A stretch of 64,000 nt of DNA, taken from the NCBI RefSeq assembly GCF_023744375.2, contig NZ_CP146284.1, positions 1,550,001 to 1,614,000 on the forward strand, written 5' to 3'. The notes beneath the pieces are model-generated. The model did not search any database and was not told where the DNA came from. It saw nothing but the letters and a program-made list of their open reading frames with translations. Both the position numbers and the translations under genes were made by a program. Shown here one piece after another: positions 8,170-16,966 of this stretch; within the stretch, counting starts at the first letter, position 1; each line of letters starts with the position of its first letter. This DNA is from Parabacteroides sp. AD58 (GTDB lineage: Bacteria; Bacteroidota; Bacteroidia; Bacteroidales; Tannerellaceae).

Positions 8170-10485
8170 TTAACTTCTGTCATCTGTGTTTCTAACAGAA
8201 TCATATTTTACCATAAATTTTAATACACCTTGTTTTACATTGAAATAATCAACCATATCATCTACAATTGGTATAAAAATCTTATTCTTAGTGATAATAG
8301 TTGTTGTTGGGATTGTTTTAGCTCCTTTTACATTATCTCCAAGAGGCTTATCTAAATCCAACTGATAATATAGAGTTAGATTATTTGATGCATGTGTAAA
8401 AAAGAAAATAACACGATGCATACTCCAAATTACATTGGTAGTGTGCGGTTGATAAAAGAATTCTGCATAATCTCTATATAACTTATCAGACAAAGAAAGG
8501 AACAACTTAATATTATTCAAATCATGATTAATAGCATCAGTTCTTAACACTTTAAAGTCTATATTTTTGTCTAATCGCATAATGGGAGGCATAGGCATAC
8601 AAGGATCGATATCATTATTTAATGAATTAACTTTAGGTTCGATATGCTCTCCTAGTACATCTGAAACACTACCTACACTTCGTGCATTTACTTCTTGTTT
8701 TTGCTTTTGTTTATTAGCACGAGCTACATTTATAATATCCTGCATGCTCCTTTTACCAGCAAGATAATCACTCATCATATCTTCTACATCTCCAAGATCT
8801 CCATTTTCAATAGTGAAAAGTTCTCGCTTCTTTTGAAAGTAAGCAAACAATGCATCTGCCCCTTCCTTTGTTGCAGAAGGAAGAAAATTGGAAAATCTAG
8901 GATATAATCTAGTTCTTACCATATCTTTTATAAACTGCTCAAAAAGTGCATAATTATCTTTATATACAGTTTTTAGATAATCAAACTCAGTTGAAGAACG
9001 TGAAAAAAGTATGTGAATAATACCGTCCTCTTCTTGTAGGTAAATAGATAAGTTATGACTAATATCTGCATATGACAACTTGAAATTACTTAATGAGTAG
9101 TCATCCTCTATAACCATACGCGTTCTCATTAAAATTGCAATTTCTGCAGATTCCAATTCGAGATCATTGTATATTTTTTTTATACGTACATCATCTTTTA
9201 TTTCAGGAATTGACTTTTGTATCAAAACTTGTTGCTGAATATGTGCACGATTATAATCATTACTAAATGTCAGAATTATATTTGAATTATCTTTTAAAGC
9301 TTCTAATGCATCTTTACTGTTACCTTTAAAGTAATATACAGTTTTACCATCTATTACTTTTTGTACATCTTTCAATTTAATACTTACTTCAGTTTTACCA
9401 ACAGGTATTTCAATGAATCCAGCTAAATCATATCTTCTGTTACTTCTAATATAAGCATGCAATTCACGTGAATTATTCGCCATTGGATGCTTCGCTATTT
9501 CATTAGCTACTATATCATCTGCAATTCTAATAATCTTTGATACAAAAGAAGTACTTTCTCTACTAACAGCTTCTCTACCAGCTGTTGGCACTAAAGTAAG
9601 AAGATTCACAATTCCATTTAAATGAAATGTTGAATTAACTGCAATTGGTGCCAAGCCAAAGGAGTTTCTCAATCCAAATAAAACCGTATCTGATGCTTTT
9701 AAGCAAATATCACCTTCTATTTTATAATGATTATAAATGATGTTTGTTATTTTACATTGTGGTAATATTGGTACACCATTATTAAGAATTACTCTATAAT
9801 CAAACTCAAATGAAGTATTTTTATAATGTAAGACATTACTATCTACACAATTTGCACTTATAGTTAAATCATACGAATCTTTACTAATTAAATCATCATT
9901 CAAATATACAGGAACTGATAGATAACAGACATATGGTTTAAGGTAATTAAGAGCTTTTTCTTTTGTTAAAATAAAGTCAGTAGATATTGTTACAATAACG
10001 GTTGTACCATAATCAGAACGTTGTTCCTTGCTTTCTGATATATAAATACAATTATTTGTAAGAGATAAATCTGCCTTTTTAACGCCAGAAGTCCATGTAA
10101 TATCTGTACCATATAATCTAGATTCAACTTTCAACTCTGTACAAACTCCAAAATTAGCCATTGCACCAACACCAAACGTTCCAACAACTCCTGCCGCCCG
10201 TGCTTCTGGATTATTTTTACCACTGGAACCTGCCGTCCAATAATGACTTTTCAAACCCTTATCATCCATGCCAATTCCATTGTCATAAATTGAAAGAGTA
10301 TGACCATCTATCGTAATACGAATTTCAGGATTTTTGAAATTAGAATCTTTATGACGTCTCTGTAGAATTGCATCATAAGCATTCTGTACATTCTCTCGGA
10401 GTAAAGAGAGTGGTGAATCATATATTTGTGAGCACAAAAGATCCAAAACATGATCAATTTGTACGTTAAATGGTATATCGCTCAT
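8170..10485 (-). CDS. HSP90-like GHKL ATPase in the defence operon
   Basis: 771 residues from the ATG opening MSDIPFNVQIDHVLDLL, which begins 4 bp after the upstream stop; an alternative start at 10515 overlaps the previous gene by 26 bp. All Bergerat-fold boxes are visible at the N terminus: LLRENVQNAYDA (N box), YDNGIGMDDKGL (G1) and GVVGTFGVGAMANFG (G2 lid). Then comes an HtpG-like middle region. The C-terminal 200 residues show no dimerisation motif I recognise. Similar HSP90-like ATPases occur as regulators or sensors in bacterial conflict operons; the partner here would be the HNH/ABC-3C proteins and the phosphoesterase. It is not housekeeping HtpG: the sequence diverges after about residue 200 and the operon context is wrong. 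Confidence 0.8.
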   Translation of the reverse strand: MSDIPFNVQIDHVLDLLCSQIYDSPLSLLRENVQNAYDAILQRRHKDSNFKNPEIRITIDGHTLSIYDNGIGMDDKGLKSHYWTAGSSGKNNPEARAAGVVGTFGVGAMANFGVCTELKVESRLYGTDITWTSGVKKADLSLTNNCIYISESKEQRSDYGTTVIVTISTDFILTKEKALNYLKPYVCYLSVPVYLNDDLISKDSYDLTISANCVDSNVLHYKNTSFEFDYRVILNNGVPILPQCKITNIIYNHYKIEGDICLKASDTVLFGLRNSFGLAPIAVNSTFHLNGIVNLLTLVPTAGREAVSRESTSFVSKIIRIADDIVANEIAKHPMANNSRELHAYIRSNRRYDLAGFIEIPVGKTEVSIKLKDVQKVIDGKTVYYFKGNSKDALEALKDNSNIILTFSNDYNRAHIQQQVLIQKSIPEIKDDVRIKKIYNDLELESAEIAILMRTRMVIEDDYSLSNFKLSYADISHNLSIYLQEEDGIIHILFSRSSTEFDYLKTVYKDNYALFEQFIKDMVRTRLYPRFSNFLPSATKEGADALFAYFQKKRELFTIENGDLGDVEDMMSDYLAGKRSMQDIINVARANKQKQKQEVNARSVGSVSDVLGEHIEPKVNSLNNDIDPCMPMPPIMRLDKNIDFKVLRTDAINHDLNNIKLFLSLSDKLYRDYAEFFYQPHTTNVIWSMHRVIFFFTHASNNLTLYYQLDLDKPLGDNVKGAKTIPTTTIITKNKIFIPIVDDMVDYFNVKQGVLKFMVKYDSVRNTDDRS

Positions 10486-10489
10486 AATA

Positions 10490-11893
10490 TTATCTAATTT
10501 TCTCAGCTTCTTCAATTAATAAATCAATATTCAAATTTTTAATGCCATCTTTTTTCACTTCATCAACAATTTTATCAAAAGAAGACCAATCACGCGCTTC
10601 AAGACAAGCTCCCAAAATAGAGATTTTCTGAGAAATTGTCTGTGGCACAAACTTAATATTGTATATTTCATCGTTACTTAACTCTTTTAAGAACTCATCT
10701 ATAAACTTGTTAGCCGAAGTTTCTTTATCACGAATAGAGATAAGATTCCTTATTGCATTTTTATAATCTTTACCCTCTTTTGCAAGTTCTATATTATCTG
10801 ATAAAATTTTTATATAGTCAATCTTGGGCAAACTAAACTCCATTAAATAAGACTCTTTGCTATTTATCTGTTTCCTTCCCCACGACGGAATATCCCATCC
10901 AGTTTCATCTTCTCTAACATGTAATGTAACATTTACTTTTTCATCGCTTTGCTCTATTTCTAAAATATTGTACTGGCAATGTGTTCCTTCAGGCATAGTT
11001 TTACCACGTCCATACAAACAACCAGAACTGATCAAAGTCATTTGACCTTGCTTAAAAATATCATGATATTGATATAGAGCTTCGGTATGGTGTTGATGTC
11101 CATACAAGCCTAATTGTATATGGAAATCCATAAGACTATGAAGAATCCTTGGATCTAAATAGTTAGTTTGAGTTGGTATTCCAGATATATTATGATGCCA
11201 TACACCGACAATGAATCTACCATATTTGTATGCCTTTGACAATTGGGGTTGAGATTGCGCAATTGCATTAGTGTTTATTGCTCCAATCTGATTTAGATGA
11301 TCAATTCTATAGCAACTATTAAATGTTGCAAATGCAATATTATATTGGGGTAAATCTATGACTAAGTTTAACATATCACAATCATCTATAGTGCGAATAC
11401 CGTCATAAAACCGATTATAAAATTCAATAAAAAATTTAAAGCGAGACACGTATTCAGCCATATTATTGATAAAGTAGAAACAAAAATCATTCCAACTCCA
11501 ACGATAATTAGGATCACCATTTAGATATCGTCCTTTTGCTTCTTCTCTTAAGTCTTCTGGTATTGCTTCCATACTTCTAATTGTTGCTCCCCTATAGATA
11601 TCATGATTTCCTGGAACAATAATTATCCTAGATTTATCACCTTTAAGAAAATGCTTAACCAATCTGTTTAGAAAGCATTCGACTTCCTCATATTGCTTTA
11701 TTATTTTTTCTTCAGCACCATCTCCATTGGCTCCCTCAGCTAAATCACCACTGACTACAATTATTTCAGGTTTAGGTATATCTCGATCATATAAATCCGC
11801 ATCATTACATAGAGACGCAAACAAATGGTCAAAATTATTGTTTTCACCTTTATGTAAATCAGATATATGCAAAATCGAATAATGTATATTCAT
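10490..11893 (-). CDS. Calcineurin-like metallophosphoesterase, first gene of the defence operon
   Basis: 467 residues. Metal-binding motifs of the family are complete and ordered: SDLH (residues 11-14), SGDLAEG (48-54), VPGNHDIY (93-100), WHHN (about 232) and GLYGHQHH (about 265). The last 120 residues are helical and lack a recognised domain; they may contact partners. The presence of all ligands argues for an active phosphodiesterase or nuclease, with unknown substrate (nucleic acid or a nucleotide signal are the main options). It is 4 bp upstream of the GHKL ATPase gene. A promoter-like TACTTTTG lies at 12079-12072 about 180 nt upstream. Confidence 0.8.
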   Translation of the reverse strand: MNIHYSILHISDLHKGENNNFDHLFASLCNDADLYDRDIPKPEIIVVSGDLAEGANGDGAEEKIIKQYEEVECFLNRLVKHFLKGDKSRIIIVPGNHDIYRGATIRSMEAIPEDLREEAKGRYLNGDPNYRWSWNDFCFYFINNMAEYVSRFKFFIEFYNRFYDGIRTIDDCDMLNLVIDLPQYNIAFATFNSCYRIDHLNQIGAINTNAIAQSQPQLSKAYKYGRFIVGVWHHNISGIPTQTNYLDPRILHSLMDFHIQLGLYGHQHHTEALYQYHDIFKQGQMTLISSGCLYGRGKTMPEGTHCQYNILEIEQSDEKVNVTLHVREDETGWDIPSWGRKQINSKESYLMEFSLPKIDYIKILSDNIELAKEGKDYKNAIRNLISIRDKETSANKFIDEFLKELSNDEIYNIKFVPQTISQKISILGACLEARDWSSFDKIVDEVKKDGIKNLNIDLLIEEAEKIR

Positions 11894-12071
11894 TTTGAAT
11901 CTTATTTTGTTTCTAATATGTTTCTTCTACTATATATTCTAATTAATTTTCTGATTTCTTATCACACTATTAGTTGATTTTAGGAAAACAGAAAAACAAT
12001 CAAATACATATTAATGTAATAGATTACTTATACTTTGTAAATCTTCATATTACATGTGTGTTCTCTGTATG

Positions 12072-12079
12072 CAAAAGTA
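12072..12079 (-). promoter_or_regulatory. Likely -7 element of the defence operon
   Basis: TACTTTTG on the minus strand is a perfect TAnnTTTG match, giving an expected leader of about 170 nt before the phosphoesterase start. No clean -33 TTTG was seen. Confidence 0.5.
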
Positions 12080-12204
12080 ACATATAAATAGCTTATTTAG
12101 AAATAAAAGTCCAGCTTTTTAACCTCTACAGACCCAATTTTTGGAAAGTGAATTTTCCGTAAAGACATCATCATCAATAAATTGACGACCATGTTCCTAC
12201 TATT

Positions 12205-12290
12205 GCATAAGCATAGAAAAGGGCTTTGCGTCACGCCTGAACCATGTTCAGACTGATGATGCAAGGCCCCTTTCTTTTTTTTGCTTATGC
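12205..12290. repeat. 86-nt imperfect hairpin
   Basis: GCATAAGCA (12205-12213) pairs perfectly with TGCTTATGC (12282-12290); inside, GAAAAGGGCTTTGC pairs with GCAAGGCCCCTTTC with few mismatches, leaving a 30-nt head. A T-run lies in the right arm. It could be a terminator for rightward transcription or the remains of a mobile-element end. Confidence 0.5.
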
Positions 12291-12362
12291 CACAAGCGGT
12301 GCTTTTACGGCTGTTACCTGTTGATTTTCTTTTTTTGTCGGTTCCTCTAATCGAAAACGGAA

Positions 12363-12412
12363 GTCATGGGTAACCACACCTTCCATAAATGAAAAGTGCC
12401 ATTACCCATGAC
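12363..12412 (-). terminator. Hairpin overlapping the end of the small ORF
   Basis: 11-bp perfect stem GTCATGGGTAA / TTACCCATGAC with a 28-nt loop. One arm contains the stop codon of the 64-codon ORF at 12402-12596, which it may terminate. Confidence 0.4.
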
Positions 12413-12596
12413 GGCAAACCGGAAAGAAAATTGCAACCGCATAACTAAACAGGTTTAGCCACACGGTTGCAACATACTTTCTTGGAATGTTTGCCGGTTT
12501 CACGTTTTCTCCGTATCCCTTCTTTTTGAGATTTCCTTTCTTTCTTTTCCCGAAACATTTCATATCCAATATGCCTCCATATCCGTTTACCTCCAT
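12402..12596 (-). CDS. Small basic hypothetical protein
   Basis: 64 residues, very rich in Lys and Gly in the first half (KCFGKRKKGNLKKKGYGEN), with a hydrophobic stretch LNLFSYAVAIFFPV near the end. No family is recognised. Support for reality comes from a perfect promoter box (TACCTTTG, 12656-12649) 53 bp before its ATG and a hairpin at its stop. It could instead be a chance ORF over a structured leader. Confidence 0.4.
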   Translation of the reverse strand: MEVNGYGGILDMKCFGKRKKGNLKKKGYGENVKPANIPRKYVATVWLNLFSYAVAIFFPVCRHG

Positions 12597-12891
12597 TTTG
12601 ATGGTCTTTCAGGCAGTCGCATCAGGTGGATCGTTCCCGTTCTGGGTGCAAAGGTAAATCCAGGATTGGGATGCTCAATGGTTTTTAGAAAAAATCTCCA
12701 GCCCTACGGGTAGTATTTTTTCTTTGAAAACCCTTGCTCTACCCACTCCCTACCTTTTTTGAAGCACCCGAAACGAAAACGACCGAAGCGACAGAAAGAC
12801 GCATTAAAAAAAATGTCGGATAAACGGGAGGCATATAAGGTTGGAAACTCAACTCCCTCAGCTCTCGAATCCGCATTAAAAATAAAAACAA
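12597..12891. other. Divergent intergenic region before the small-gene array
   Basis: Contains the leftward promoter of the 64-codon ORF and an A/T-arm hairpin, AGAAAAAAT (12687-12695) with ATTTTTTCT (12715-12723). Both strands have short open frames here, but none has family or context support. Confidence 0.5.
12649..12656 (-). promoter_or_regulatory. Promoter -7 box
   Basis: TACCTTTG followed by CACCC on the minus strand, the most frequent Bacteroides -7 form, 53 bp upstream of the small ORF start. Confidence 0.55.
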
Positions 12892-13245
12892 ATGGATATG
12901 GAAGCAGCAGTAGCAACAAAATTCGTGAAGTGGGAAGTTCCGACATTGGAAAGCCTACATGAGTGTAAGGTTTACAGACTTCGTATGAAAGTGAACAATG
13001 GCGAGGTGCTGAACAGAGAGGAAAAGAATTGGATAACCGAAAAGGTAAACGGCAATACCTATTTCAAAAGTGCGATACCATTGCAAGGATGGCGGTTTGA
13101 CTTCTCCGACATACTGAGGACATTCCTTGTAAGCCAGTACGGACAATGGAGAGAATACAAGGCTATGGACAAGACGGCACTCCGTAAGATATTGTACGGA
13201 AGAATTGACAGAATTGTAGAACTTGACAAACGACACCCAAAATGA
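12892..13245 (+). CDS. Hypothetical protein of the conjugative-element array
   Basis: 117 residues, soluble, no signal peptide. Conserved-looking segments are CKVYRLRMKVNNGEVLNREEKNWITEK and LQGWRFDFSDILRTFLV. I have no family name to give. It begins a rightward run of ten or more short genes with tiny gaps or ATGA overlaps, typical of the accessory segment beside the lysozyme/traQ end of CTnDOT-like elements. Its stop overlaps the next start. An alternative ATG lies two codons downstream. Confidence 0.65.
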   Translation: MDMEAAVATKFVKWEVPTLESLHECKVYRLRMKVNNGEVLNREEKNWITEKVNGNTYFKSAIPLQGWRFDFSDILRTFLVSQYGQWREYKAMDKTALRKILYGRIDRIVELDKRHPK

Positions 13246-13457
13246 CAGCAGCAATGAACATAAGACAGACAGCGCAATCCATTGGACTTGCAGTATTCGC
13301 ATTTCTGTTGCGCTGTTTCCTTTGGATAGTCAATATCCTTTGGTACATCATCAGAGAAATAGTCTGTGGAGTATTCCGAATGGTTATCAATGTAATGGTA
13401 TTCATCATATTCCTCATTGCCATTTTCGGCTTTCTCCTATGGCTACTGACACTTTGA
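13242..13457 (+). CDS. Small double-spanning membrane protein
   Basis: 71 residues, nearly all hydrophobic after residue 10. Two membrane segments are clear: SIGLAVFAFLLRCFLWIVNI and VINVMVFIIFLIAIFGFLLW. There is no recognised family. The start overlaps the previous stop as ATGA, so it is probably co-translated. Confidence 0.6.
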   Translation: MTAAMNIRQTAQSIGLAVFAFLLRCFLWIVNILWYIIREIVCGVFRMVINVMVFIIFLIAIFGFLLWLLTL

Positions 13458-13481
13458 ATTAACTCCCAAAAGCATAACATT

Positions 13482-13700
13482 ATGAAACGATACAGCAAGA
13501 CAGCAGCGCAGCAATGCAGATTTTACGAGGTGGACAACATCTTTGAGTATATGGTGGAAACCTACATCAACGGCAACCATTCAACCCTAAGAAGGCTATA
13601 CCACGAACTCAACAAGGAAGCGAGAAAGGACTTTATCGGTTTTCTTTTGGTGGAATGTCCTCCACAATACCACACGGAGATTTTACAAGAGATTGTCTGA
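13482..13700 (+). CDS. Hypothetical protein
   Basis: 72 residues, helical, no membrane segment. Visible pattern: NIFEYMVETYINGNHSTLRRLYHELNKEARKDFIGFLL. The family is not recognised. It is placed inside the small-gene array, 24 bp after the membrane protein gene and 18 bp before the next gene. Confidence 0.6.
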   Translation: MKRYSKTAAQQCRFYEVDNIFEYMVETYINGNHSTLRRLYHELNKEARKDFIGFLLVECPPQYHTEILQEIV

Positions 13701-13718
13701 CCACATAAAGGAACGGAT

Positions 13719-13976
13719 ATGAACAGGACAACGGAAAAGATACCCACATGGAGTTTAGCCTACATCATCAATGGTGATGTAACCACACTCACAGACGATG
13801 AAGTTCAGACAATAGACAGATGGATGAAGCAATGGCAAGTACAAGATGTTTCACCCCCCACAGATGAAGAAGGGAACGCACAGCCTTATTTCACCCATTA
13901 CCCCCTTTTCGGACTTCCCACAGAAGTGGAAGATTGCGAGATACTTTATTTGAACGACAACCCGACTAAAATTTGA
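13719..13976 (+). CDS. Hypothetical protein, acidic
   Basis: 85 residues. WSLAYIINGDVTTLTDDEVQ and VEDCEILYLNDN are the recognisable blocks. This layout, a short protein beginning with PTWSLAYIINGD and ending in a two-strand element, is common in Bacteroides mobile elements, but I assign no function. It ends 4 bp before pcfK. Confidence 0.6.
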   Translation: MNRTTEKIPTWSLAYIINGDVTTLTDDEVQTIDRWMKQWQVQDVSPPTDEEGNAQPYFTHYPLFGLPTEVEDCEILYLNDNPTKI

Positions 13977-13980
13977 GATT

Positions 13981-14394
13981 ATGATGAAAGGAACAGACCA
14001 TTTCAAACGAACCATACAGATGTTTTTGGAGCAGAGAGCAGCGGAAGATGAACTATTCGCCAAAAGCTACCGCAACCCAGCCAAGAACATAGACGATTGT
14101 GTCACATACATTCTGAACTATGTGCAGAAAAGTGGTTGCAACGGCTTTTCAGACGGAGAGATATACGGACAAGCCATTCACTATTACGATGAAAACGAGA
14201 TTGAAGTAGGCAAGCCTATACAATGTCAAGTAGTTGTAAACCATGTGGTGGAACTGACAGAAGAGGAAAAGCAGGAAGCAAGGAGAAAGGCGGTTGCCCA
14301 ATATCAGCAGATGGAACTCCAAAAGCTACAGAACCGCAACAAGCCGACAGCGAAAAAAGAAACACAAGTCCAACCCTCATTATTTGATTTTTGA
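13981..14394 (+). CDS. PcfK-like protein
   Basis: 137 residues. It begins MMKGTDHFKRTIQMFLEQRAAED, contains NIDDCVTYILNYVQKSGCNGFSDGEIYGQAIHYYDE (split here by meaning, not by break) and ends in a Lys/Gln-rich tail with PSLFDF. This matches the PcfK family, named from the Enterococcus pCF10 conjugation region and common in Bacteroidetes elements next to PcfJ. The molecular role is unknown. One base separates its stop from the pcfJ start. Confidence 0.8.
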   Translation: MMKGTDHFKRTIQMFLEQRAAEDELFAKSYRNPAKNIDDCVTYILNYVQKSGCNGFSDGEIYGQAIHYYDENEIEVGKPIQCQVVVNHVVELTEEEKQEARRKAVAQYQQMELQKLQNRNKPTAKKETQVQPSLFDF

Positions 14395-14395
14395 T

Positions 14396-15676
14396 ATGAA
14401 ACCGAGAACACGCATACAGAAAGAGGTAGTCCGTTTGTCAAGCGGACTGCCCGAACTGACAGACAAGCAGAAAGCATACGCTTTTGAACATTGCTTCAAG
14501 CATCATGCCTACCGCACAAAAGGCGGAACTATCACTTGTTCGGAATGTGGACATCGTTGGAAAGGCGGACACACTCTTGCGGAAACTATATGTGGCTGTA
14601 GCTGTCCCCTTTGCGGAAAGGAACTTGAAATGCTTGATACCCGAAAGAGAGTTTTCAGGGACAGCACATATTATGAAATCATTACGACCCGAAAAGGCTA
14701 TCAAGTGTTGCGCTACTTTATGGTAAGTGTAACATGCAAGGTGGGACAGAAGGCAGAGTATTCCATTCGGGAGGTGGTGCAGTGGTGGATTGCCCCAAAC
14801 GGAAAGACCGAGGTTATTGCCCGACTGAGAGCCATGCACACGATGTACTATGACTTTTGGACTGAATGGAGCGATATGGAATTGCGCAGCAACAAGATGC
14901 TGAAAGCATACAACATAGACGCATACAAGACTTATCCGGCAATGCGCATCATTCCCGAATTAAGGCGGAACGGCTTCAAGGGAGCATTCCACAAACTGAC
15001 CCCATACGAATTTTTTACCGCCATTCTGACGGACAGCAAAAAGGAAACATTGCTTAAAGCGGGACAGACAGAAATGTTCAGATATGCCGTCATTTCAAAT
15101 GTCAATTTGCATGAATATTGGAACTCCATAAAAATCTGTATCCGAAACGGCTATCATATTGCAGATGCCTCCATGTGGTGTGACCTTGTAAGACTGCTCC
15201 GACATTTCGGGAAAGACACCCACTGCCCAAAATATGTTTGTCCGACAGACTTGAAAAAGGCACATGACCGACTTGTCAGAAAACGTGAAGAACAGATTGA
15301 AAGGGAAAGAGCGGAGCAACGCAGGGAGCAGTTGGTCAAGGACGAAAAGAATTATCTGAAGTCCAAAGGCAAGTTTTTCGGACTTGTGTTTACCGACAAC
15401 CTTATTCTTGTAAAGGTCATTGAGAGTGTGGCGGAAATGCAACTTGAAGGAAAACTGATGCACCATTGTGTGGGAAGCTATCACAAGAGGACAGACTCCC
15501 TTATCCTATCCGCAACCATTAACGGCAAACGCATTGAAACGGTAGAGGTTTCACTGACAACATTCAAGGTGGTACAGAGCAGAGGTGTATGTAATTCCAA
15601 TACCGAATACCACGACCGCATAATCAGCCTTGTAGAGAGCAATGCCGAACTTATCCGCAAACGGATGAGTGCTTGA
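14396..15676 (+). CDS. PcfJ-like protein
   Basis: 426 residues from the ATG opening MKPRTRIQKEVV; an upstream in-frame start at 14294 lies inside pcfK and adds an unrelated basic tail. A zinc-ribbon is visible at about 45-85: TCSECGHRW and CSCPLCGKELE. The C-terminal PcfJ domain shows LMHHCVGSYHKRTDSLILSA followed by a short beta-rich end. PcfJ proteins accompany conjugative modules; their role is not established. It is the longest gene in the array and shows no damage. Confidence 0.85.
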   Translation: MKPRTRIQKEVVRLSSGLPELTDKQKAYAFEHCFKHHAYRTKGGTITCSECGHRWKGGHTLAETICGCSCPLCGKELEMLDTRKRVFRDSTYYEIITTRKGYQVLRYFMVSVTCKVGQKAEYSIREVVQWWIAPNGKTEVIARLRAMHTMYYDFWTEWSDMELRSNKMLKAYNIDAYKTYPAMRIIPELRRNGFKGAFHKLTPYEFFTAILTDSKKETLLKAGQTEMFRYAVISNVNLHEYWNSIKICIRNGYHIADASMWCDLVRLLRHFGKDTHCPKYVCPTDLKKAHDRLVRKREEQIERERAEQRREQLVKDEKNYLKSKGKFFGLVFTDNLILVKVIESVAEMQLEGKLMHHCVGSYHKRTDSLILSATINGKRIETVEVSLTTFKVVQSRGVCNSNTEYHDRIISLVESNAELIRKRMSA

Positions 15677-15702
15677 TTTATAGACTTCAAAATATACATG
15701 AT

Positions 15703-15960
15703 ATGGAAATAAAGATAGAAAACATACTGATATTATGGGACGAGAAAGTTACCGACATCTTTGTCAGTCTGATAAACACCTTGTCCTTGAGTTTCAGTGA
15801 AAAGGAAATCCGCAATTCAATGGCGAAACTTTCAGAAAACGAGAACTTCGGAAGGCTGTTCGCCTACGGCTTCGGAGCGCATCACCTTTGGGTAGCCCAA
15901 AGGATGATAACCAACCCTGAAAAGGTAATGGAGAACCGACTGCTGATTGTTGAATTTTAA
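15703..15960 (+). CDS. Hypothetical protein
   Basis: 85 residues from the ATG opening MEIKIENILILWDEK; a TTG start at 15673 overlapping the pcfJ stop is less likely. A helix-rich body ends with FAYGFGAHHLWVAQRMITN. The family is not recognised. It is part of the array, 26 bp after pcfJ. Confidence 0.6.
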   Translation: MEIKIENILILWDEKVTDIFVSLINTLSLSFSEKEIRNSMAKLSENENFGRLFAYGFGAHHLWVAQRMITNPEKVMENRLLIVEF

Positions 15961-15971
15961 CCGATACAGAT

Positions 15972-16187
15972 ATGGCAAAATATGTAGTAAATACAAGATT
16001 TGTATTTTCGGGAGTGTTCGAGGTAGAAGCCGATAGCAGAACGAAAGCAAGAGAACTCGTAATGAAAGAGTGCGGTTTGGTAATGGGCGGAAACATTCAC
16101 ACCACATTGGATGATGAAGAAGTGGACTGGGATTTCGATACCCACCCCGAAAAAGAAATAGGAAAGATAACCATTAAAAGGAAATGA
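15972..16187 (+). CDS. Small protein resembling DpnD/PcfM-type proteins
   Basis: 71 residues. YVVNTRFVFSGVFEVEADSRTKARELV has the strand-strand-helix layout with the EAxSxxxAxE word seen in DpnD/PcfM-like proteins. That assignment is tentative. The end (DTHPEKEIGKITIKRK) is basic. The stop overlaps the next gene start (ATGA). Confidence 0.5.
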   Translation: MAKYVVNTRFVFSGVFEVEADSRTKARELVMKECGLVMGGNIHTTLDDEEVDWDFDTHPEKEIGKITIKRK

Positions 16188-16411
16188 CCATGACAACAAG
16201 AATGACCATCAACGGAGTAAGTACCTGCCAGACGGCAGGTACTGAGAAGTACGAAAAGTACCAAACGACTATCAGACGGAAAAGAACAACCCTTTTCCAA
16301 TATGACTACCGACACACGGACGGAGAACTTTTCTCCTGCGTGAGACCGACATTGGAGGAGTGCAGACACCTGCGTGACGAATGGATAAAAGGAAAGGAGG
16401 ACAGATTATGA
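16184..16411 (+). CDS. DUF3873 family protein
   Basis: 75 residues. INGVSTCQTAGTEKYEKYQ and YDYRHTDGELFSCVRPTLEE are the two conserved blocks of DUF3873, a Bacteroidetes mobile-element family without known function. It could start at 16184, 16190 or 16202; the first overlaps the preceding stop and is kept. Its stop overlaps the next start. Confidence 0.75.
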   Translation: MTMTTRMTINGVSTCQTAGTEKYEKYQTTIRRKRTTLFQYDYRHTDGELFSCVRPTLEECRHLRDEWIKGKEDRL

Positions 16412-16647
16412 CAGCATACTATGATACTTTGATTGTGACATTCAGCGACCCTATCGGAATTTTGGATATGATGTGTACCGATACTTGTGATGTGGCAACA
16501 CTAAAGGAGTGGATAGAGAGCTACGAAAGTACAAGAATGACCCCGATAAGCGAACATACGGCAGTCATCACTTCAGAATACAACATGGTGCATGTGGTGG
16601 AATGGCTCAGAAAATATACCCCCATTGCCGAAATGAAAGAATACTAA
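16408..16647 (+). CDS. Hypothetical protein
   Basis: 79 residues from the ATG of ATGA overlapping the DUF3873 stop; an upstream in-frame ATG at 16381 is internal to that gene. Reads MTAYYDTLIVTFSDPIGILD, then a helix and a strand, ending AEMKEY. The family is not recognised. Confidence 0.6.
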   Translation: MTAYYDTLIVTFSDPIGILDMMCTDTCDVATLKEWIESYESTRMTPISEHTAVITSEYNMVHVVEWLRKYTPIAEMKEY

Positions 16648-16709
16648 AGGTGTGGCGGTACACAATACCGCCCGCACCCGAAACAGACAACCCATAAAAA
16701 AGAAAGAGC

Positions 16710-16913
16710 ATGAAATACTATTTTATATTGACAGACAGCAGGGACGCATGGATGCAGTTCGTTTACCTCCCTACGGGAGATTATGTGTCCGGCTATATCC
16801 GTGACTTGCGGAGTGTGGGAATATCCGTACATGACTATGACCTTTGGACGGAGGAAACACGACCCATTGCCGAGCGCACATTGGAACATATAAGGCAGAG
16901 CATGAACGTATAA
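16710..16913 (+). CDS. Hypothetical protein
   Basis: 67 residues, MKYYFILTDSRDAWMQFVYL followed by two short helices and ending RQSMNV. No membrane segment and no family recognised. It is separated by 62 bp from the previous gene. Confidence 0.55.
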   Translation: MKYYFILTDSRDAWMQFVYLPTGDYVSGYIRDLRSVGISVHDYDLWTEETRPIAERTLEHIRQSMNV

Positions 16914-16966
16914 AAAAATCGGGTGGCAAAAGCCATCCATTGGCAATAACTTAAATTCATATACAG

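Larger units (their letters stand above)
11894..12401. other. Upstream region of the defence operon
   Basis: No convincing gene is seen in these 508 bases. The part nearest the operon is very A/T-rich and carries its likely promoter. The far part holds a long imperfect hairpin (12205-12290) and a shorter inverted repeat that runs into the end of the small ORF at 12402. Confidence 0.6.

Noticed and set aside
8170..10485. Housekeeping HtpG chaperone
   Set aside because: Only the ATPase boxes are shared; the rest diverges, and the gene is embedded in a defence-type operon.
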